Below, piece after piece: positions 60,516 through 64,000 of a stretch of 64,000 nucleotides of DNA. Every line of letters begins with the position of its first letter. Positions within the stretch are counted from its first letter, which is position 1. The notes under the pieces were generated by a model. It worked only from the letters and a program-made list of their open reading frames with translations, did not search any database and was not told the origin of the DNA. Source of the stretch: Pseudomonadales bacterium (lineage in GTDB: Bacteria; Pseudomonadota; Gammaproteobacteria; Pseudomonadales; Azotimanducaceae). The stretch is from NCBI GenBank assembly GCA_028281005.1, contig JANQKS010000074.1, positions 1 through 64,000 on the forward strand. Direction: 5' to 3'. A program made the translations under genes and the position numbers.

Positions 60516-61367
60516 TCAGATTTTTACCATGCCGCCATCCACCATTAAGGTTTGCCCGGTGATGTTTTTAGCCGCTTCAGAGGCTAGAAACACCACCGCG
60601 TTGCCAATGTCCTCAACGGTCTGCTCACGACGCAGCGGCGTGCGATCAAAAATCTCCGGATAGTCGCCGCGCGGGATACCTTCGAACCACTCGCGCGCGT
60701 CCATGCCTTTAAACGCGTCGATGGTCTGCACCGCCCGCTCGGCATTTCCCGCCCAGGCATCGGTGTAGACAATCCCAGGGGCGACCGCGTTGACATTGAT
60801 GTTGTGTGGCCCCAACAACTCTGCCTGGGTTTGAGTGTAATTCACCAAAGCTGCCTTCATGGCGCCATAAGAGGGATGGACAAAGTGCTGCAGCATTTTA
60901 TCTGACAAAGACGCGCGCCCGGCGATTGAGGTAATCATGATGATCTTTCCGCAACCGCGCTCACGCATGTGTGGAATCACCGCCTCGGTCATCAACACCA
61001 CCGGTTTTAGGTTTTGCGCATACAAGGCATCCCACAAGCCCGCCACCATACCAAGTTCATGATCCTCTGGAGCAGGCGCTTGCTTCGGCCCAGCACCCAC
61101 GTTGTTGATTAGAATGTCGATCTGGCCAAACTCACTGAGCGCTAAATCCCGCAACGCCAACATCTGCTGGGGATCGGTGATGTCCCCCGCCAGGCTGGCC
61201 GCTTTGACACCTTTGCTGCGCACCGCCTCGGCGGTGGCTGCCGTGGTATCCGCCGAATAAGAGTTGACCACCACATTGGCCCCTTGCACCGCCAACGCTT
61301 CGGCAATGCCTTTGCCGATACCCCGACCGGCGGCAGTGACGATGGCAACTTTACCCTGCAATGACAT
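60516..61367 (-). CDS. Short-chain dehydrogenase/reductase
   Basis: The 283-residue SDR has the cofactor motif VTAAGRGIGKG, the NNVGAG variant of NNAG, and the active-site block SIAGRASLSDKMLQHFVHPSYGAMK (Ser, Tyr, Lys). The end MVDGGM is typical. Substrate unknown, possibly a hydroxyacyl-CoA or steroid-type alcohol. It lies in a minus-strand unit with a phosphotransferase and a HAD protein, with 30 bp to the next gene. Confidence 0.9.
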   Translation of the reverse strand: MSLQGKVAIVTAAGRGIGKGIAEALAVQGANVVVNSYSADTTAATAEAVRSKGVKAASLAGDITDPQQMLALRDLALSEFGQIDILINNVGAGPKQAPAPEDHELGMVAGLWDALYAQNLKPVVLMTEAVIPHMRERGCGKIIMITSIAGRASLSDKMLQHFVHPSYGAMKAALVNYTQTQAELLGPHNINVNAVAPGIVYTDAWAGNAERAVQTIDAFKGMDAREWFEGIPRGDYPEIFDRTPLRREQTVEDIGNAVVFLASEAAKNITGQTLMVDGGMVKI

Positions 61368-61397
61368 ATTCCTCTCCTACTGCGCTCAAGTTCGACG

Positions 61398-62537
61398 CTA
61401 CACCAAACTGTTGGGATCAATGTTGGCGGCACGCTGCTTCAAGCGACGCAGCCAGGCCGCCATCATGTTGGCACCGCGTTCGTTGGAAAAATCTACATCC
61501 CCGGTGCTGGCAAGCCCGGCTAAGACAATGAGCACCGCGCGCTGGTAATCTCGCTTAAACGCCTCGAACGAATATTCTGGCATATCCAGTGCGGTGTGAT
61601 AGTGCTCCAACAGGGCCTCTTCCTCCGCGGCGCTGGCATCTTCTTGCAGCGCGCTGGACAAAAAGTAAGCCACGTCATAAGCCGCCGGCCCCCGGCGCAC
61701 CAGTTGGAAATCAATAAACGCGCAGTTCTCCCCGTCAAATACCACGTTGTCCAGACGCAGATCACAGTGCAGCAACGTCACCGGCGCTTCTTGTACCAGC
61801 CGGTGCATCAGATCTTCTCCATGTTCACGCATCCAGCTCAATTGAGAGGCCACATCTTCCCCCATAGTCTGCCCGTACTGGTCGGCATGTTGCAAAAACA
61901 TGCCGTGACGGATACGCGCGTCAACATCTAAGGCCAGCAACCAAAAGTGGTCTTTCAACTCGGCACTCTGCCAGTATTGCCGGTGCAGCGGCGCTATGGC
62001 GCTCAACACTTGCCGGCACTGCTCAGCTTGTAGCCCGACCAGCTGATCCCCAGGCTGCATGTCACCAAAGTACTCGATCAGCAGCATGTAGCGGCGTTTC
62101 TTAGCCGCCGCAATGGCAGTGCCGAGCACACTGATCACCTTGTTGAGAAACTTCGGCAGCTTGTCCAGTGAACGTAAAATCTCTTCTTGGTTCTCCGACC
62201 CTTTATCTCGATCAAAATCGCTGAAGTACAATTGCGGGATGTGGATGGGGACTTTCTCGCCAAACTCACGGAAAAACATAATTTCCCGCTCGTATACACC
62301 CAGCAGCTCACCCATCACCCGGTTGGCCTTTTTGGGTAACTTCGCCACCAACGAGCGCGGCAGCGCTGTATCGTTAGATTCGATGTCGAGCTTTAGAATG
62401 TCACCCATAAACCCCTGGCCATCTCCCAAGGGCGTTTGGCTTACCGCGGTTACTTCACGTCCGAGTACGGTACTCAGCCATGCCGCGGTTAATTCTTGCG
62501 GGGTTTCGGGTAGGTACTCGCGTTTAGCGGCCATCAT
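61398..62537 (-). CDS. Phosphotransferase (APH/choline-kinase-like) family protein
   Basis: The 379-residue protein has the APH-type kinase fold: LVAKLPKK (ATP-side Lys), LLHCDLRLDNVVFDGE (catalytic Asp and Asn) and FIDFQLVRRGPAAYD with DFQ in place of DFG, which is common in this group. It phosphorylates a small molecule, likely a hydroxylated lipid or sterol-like compound by context. Start ATG 62537 overlaps the HAD gene by 14 bp, indicating coupling. The frame to 62549 is an alternative start. Confidence 0.87.
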   Translation of the reverse strand: MMAAKREYLPETPQELTAAWLSTVLGREVTAVSQTPLGDGQGFMGDILKLDIESNDTALPRSLVAKLPKKANRVMGELLGVYEREIMFFREFGEKVPIHIPQLYFSDFDRDKGSENQEEILRSLDKLPKFLNKVISVLGTAIAAAKKRRYMLLIEYFGDMQPGDQLVGLQAEQCRQVLSAIAPLHRQYWQSAELKDHFWLLALDVDARIRHGMFLQHADQYGQTMGEDVASQLSWMREHGEDLMHRLVQEAPVTLLHCDLRLDNVVFDGENCAFIDFQLVRRGPAAYDVAYFLSSALQEDASAAEEEALLEHYHTALDMPEYSFEAFKRDYQRAVLIVLAGLASTGDVDFSNERGANMMAAWLRRLKQRAANIDPNSLV

Positions 62538-63300
62538 TCTGCTCGACAATCTCTATGAGATCGGTGAGGTGCTTAATGATGTAGGTCGGCTCCGCGGTGA
62601 TTTCCAAGCCGTGGGTCAACGGCGTCTCTATGCCTTCTTCGACGATACGCGCTGAACGCATGCCAATGGCGGCCGCCCCCGCCACGTCATGGTGCAAAGA
62701 ATCACCGACAAACAACACTTCTTCAGTGCGAAGACCACTTTTCTTTAGCGCGTAGTGAAATATTTCGGTGTCCGGCTTACACGAACGCGCCTCTTCAGAG
62801 CTGGTGCAATGATCAAACAAAGGCTCCAACTCGTGTTTGTCCAACAGTGGATACAGATAGTCGTCGTCAATGTTGGAGACGATAGATAAGTAAACGCCGC
62901 GTGCCTTGAGGTCTTGGAGGGCAGTGCGGCAATCTTCCCTTATGGGTAGGTTCTCCACCATGGCGTCGCGCTGGCGCAGGTGAAATTCGTCCAACAGGTC
63001 ATCACTCGGCGTTTTACCGAAATCCGCCAAGAAGTGATGCATGGTGTCGCGGAACAGATCGCGATGCAGGAAGAAGCTTTCACGCCCATAACGCTGGCCC
63101 ACATGCCGGTTGGCTTCACCCCAGGAGGCGCCAATGTCCGCTGGGTCAGCTTCGATACCCAACTCGCGCAGGACAAATCCCAGGCCGCCGCCCATACGCT
63201 TTGGCGCGCTGGACGCTGGCTTGGACGATTTGTCACGCGGTCCGTAGTTGTAGCTGAACAGCGTACCGCCGAGGTCGAAGAAGATCCCTTTGATCTGCAT
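62524..63300 (-). CDS. HAD family hydrolase
   Basis: The 258-residue protein has motif I FFDLGGTLF at the N-terminus, motif II VSNIDDDYLYP, motif III CKPDTEIFHYALKKSG and motif IV FVGDSLHHDV. The second residue after the nucleophile Asp is Gly rather than Asp, which removes the usual general acid; this DLGGT form is found in several HAD sub-groups. The nearby kinase gene is coupled to it by overlap, so the two may act on related phosphates. Start ATG 63300. Confidence 0.86.
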   Translation of the reverse strand: MQIKGIFFDLGGTLFSYNYGPRDKSSKPASSAPKRMGGGLGFVLRELGIEADPADIGASWGEANRHVGQRYGRESFFLHRDLFRDTMHHFLADFGKTPSDDLLDEFHLRQRDAMVENLPIREDCRTALQDLKARGVYLSIVSNIDDDYLYPLLDKHELEPLFDHCTSSEEARSCKPDTEIFHYALKKSGLRTEEVLFVGDSLHHDVAGAAAIGMRSARIVEEGIETPLTHGLEITAEPTYIIKHLTDLIEIVEQNDGR

Positions 63301-63360
63301 GAGTCTAACCCCGCTTCCTAATTGGACTATTTACGAATGCACACGATGCGGTCAGCACCC

Positions 63361-64000
63361 TCATTGCGCCGTCATACCCGCATCAACCACAAATTCCGCA
63401 CCGGTCACGTAGTTGGATTCATCCGACGCCAGATACAAAATGCAATTGGCAATATCGAGGGGCTCACCGGCACGGCCGAGCGGTATACGCATGACGCTAG
63501 CGTCAACATCGTCGGCGCTATTGGCACCGGTGGCTTGGGCTTGCATGTTGGTCCAGATCACCCCGGGGTGCACTGAGTTACAACGGATGTTGTACTTGGC
63601 CGCTTCCACCGCCACGGCTTTACCCATGATGCGTACACCCCCTTTGGCGGCTGCGTATGCGGTGCAGGTTTGCAACCCCACCAGTCCAGCCACCGAAGAC
63701 AGGTTAATGATGCTGCCGCCGCCACGGTTTTTCATCGCCGCTATGGCTGCCCGACAACCCAGAAATACGCTGGTGAGGTTTACCTCAATCTGGCGGTTCC
63801 ACTGCGCTAGTGTCATCTCTTCAATCGGCACCAGCACCGCTATGCCGGCGTTATTCACGCATATGTCTAAACCGCCGTAGGCCTCCGTGACAGCGGCCAT
63901 CACCTCTTCCCAGCCCGCTTCATCCGTGACGTCCTGGCGCATAGCGGTGGCGTCGCCGCCGGCATCACGTATGGCTTGGGCAGTGGCTCCCACACCTACC
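63361..64000 (-). CDS. Short-chain dehydrogenase/reductase (partial, cut by window)
   Basis: The frame runs off the right edge, so the N-terminus with TGxxxGxG is missing. The visible 210+ residues have CVNNAGIAV, INLSSVAGLVG, YAAAKGGVRIMGKAVAVE (Tyr, Lys) and the end YVTGAEFVVDAGMTAQ. It is a classical SDR similar to 3-alpha/20-beta-type hydroxysteroid dehydrogenases and 3-oxoacyl-ACP reductases. It lies upstream of the HAD gene on the same strand. Confidence 0.85.
   Translation of the reverse strand, partial: VGVGATAQAIRDAGGDATAMRQDVTDEAGWEEVMAAVTEAYGGLDICVNNAGIAVLVPIEEMTLAQWNRQIEVNLTSVFLGCRAAIAAMKNRGGGSIINLSSVAGLVGLQTCTAYAAAKGGVRIMGKAVAVEAAKYNIRCNSVHPGVIWTNMQAQATGANSADDVDASVMRIPLGRAGEPLDIANCILYLASDESNYVTGAEFVVDAGMTAQ

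Noticed and set aside
1-64000. CRISPR arrays, tRNA or rRNA genes, prophage and integrase genes
   Set aside because: No regularly spaced direct repeats with unique spacers, no tRNA-like cloverleaf and no phage or integrase family were seen on reading.

Overview
The window looks like a chromosomal segment of a free-living, probably marine or environmental gammaproteobacterium. The G+C content is fairly high by eye (not computed). The evidence is the mix of gene families: class I PHA synthase with PhaR and a phasin, WS/DGAT wax-ester synthases, Nei glycosylase, a COQ4-like protein, DUF3604, tannase/feruloyl esterase, luciferase-like monooxygenases, CaiB-type CoA-transferases, MaoC-type hydratases and a P450. 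No rRNA, tRNA, CRISPR array, phage gene or intact insertion sequence was found. I cannot name the genus.

Region 1 (1-10361) is a carbon and energy storage locus: acyl-CoA ligase, PhaR, alpha/beta hydrolase, WS/DGAT 1, phasin, WS/DGAT 2, PHA synthase, GYD protein and a GYD-PlsC fusion. The parts fit making and coating both polyhydroxyalkanoate and neutral-lipid (wax ester or triacylglycerol) inclusions. The acyl-CoA ligase and WS/DGAT 1 share a 34-bp upstream element (28/34 identical) at nearly the same distance from their start codons. PhaR-type palindromes lie upstream of phaR and the phasin.

Region 2 (10358-24046) holds single genes and short units: Cof-type HAD phosphatase, two glutathione S-transferases, AhpD-like protein coupled to a periplasmic phosphatase, a small J-domain-like protein, tannase, epoxide-hydrolase-like protein, LLM oxidoreductase, a 46-residue small protein, acyl-CoA ligase, TetR/COQ4 divergent pair, a truncated serine hydrolase, an intact serine hydrolase and a GIN-domain protein. 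Region 3 (24103-27363) is a hairpin-rich intergenic element followed by a glycosyltransferase and an asparagine synthase-like amidotransferase.

Region 4 (27528-63993) is mainly catabolic. It has enoyl-CoA hydratases, two acyl-CoA dehydrogenase-fold enzymes, SnoaL and VOC proteins, nitroreductase, LLM enzymes, amidase, CoA-transferases, amidohydrolase, a glucose/sorbosone dehydrogenase fused to a dihaem module, an acyl-CoA ligase, a P450 divergent from a MaoC pair, SDRs and a phosphotransferase. This resembles gene sets for breaking down lipids, terpenoids or steroids through CoA thioesters, but no diagnostic ring-cleavage gene is present, so the substrate is open. Three genes are decayed: an Opp/Dpp-type ABC ATPase, xanthine dehydrogenase (xdhA-xdhB relic) and a serine hydrolase. 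The right edge cuts an SDR gene.
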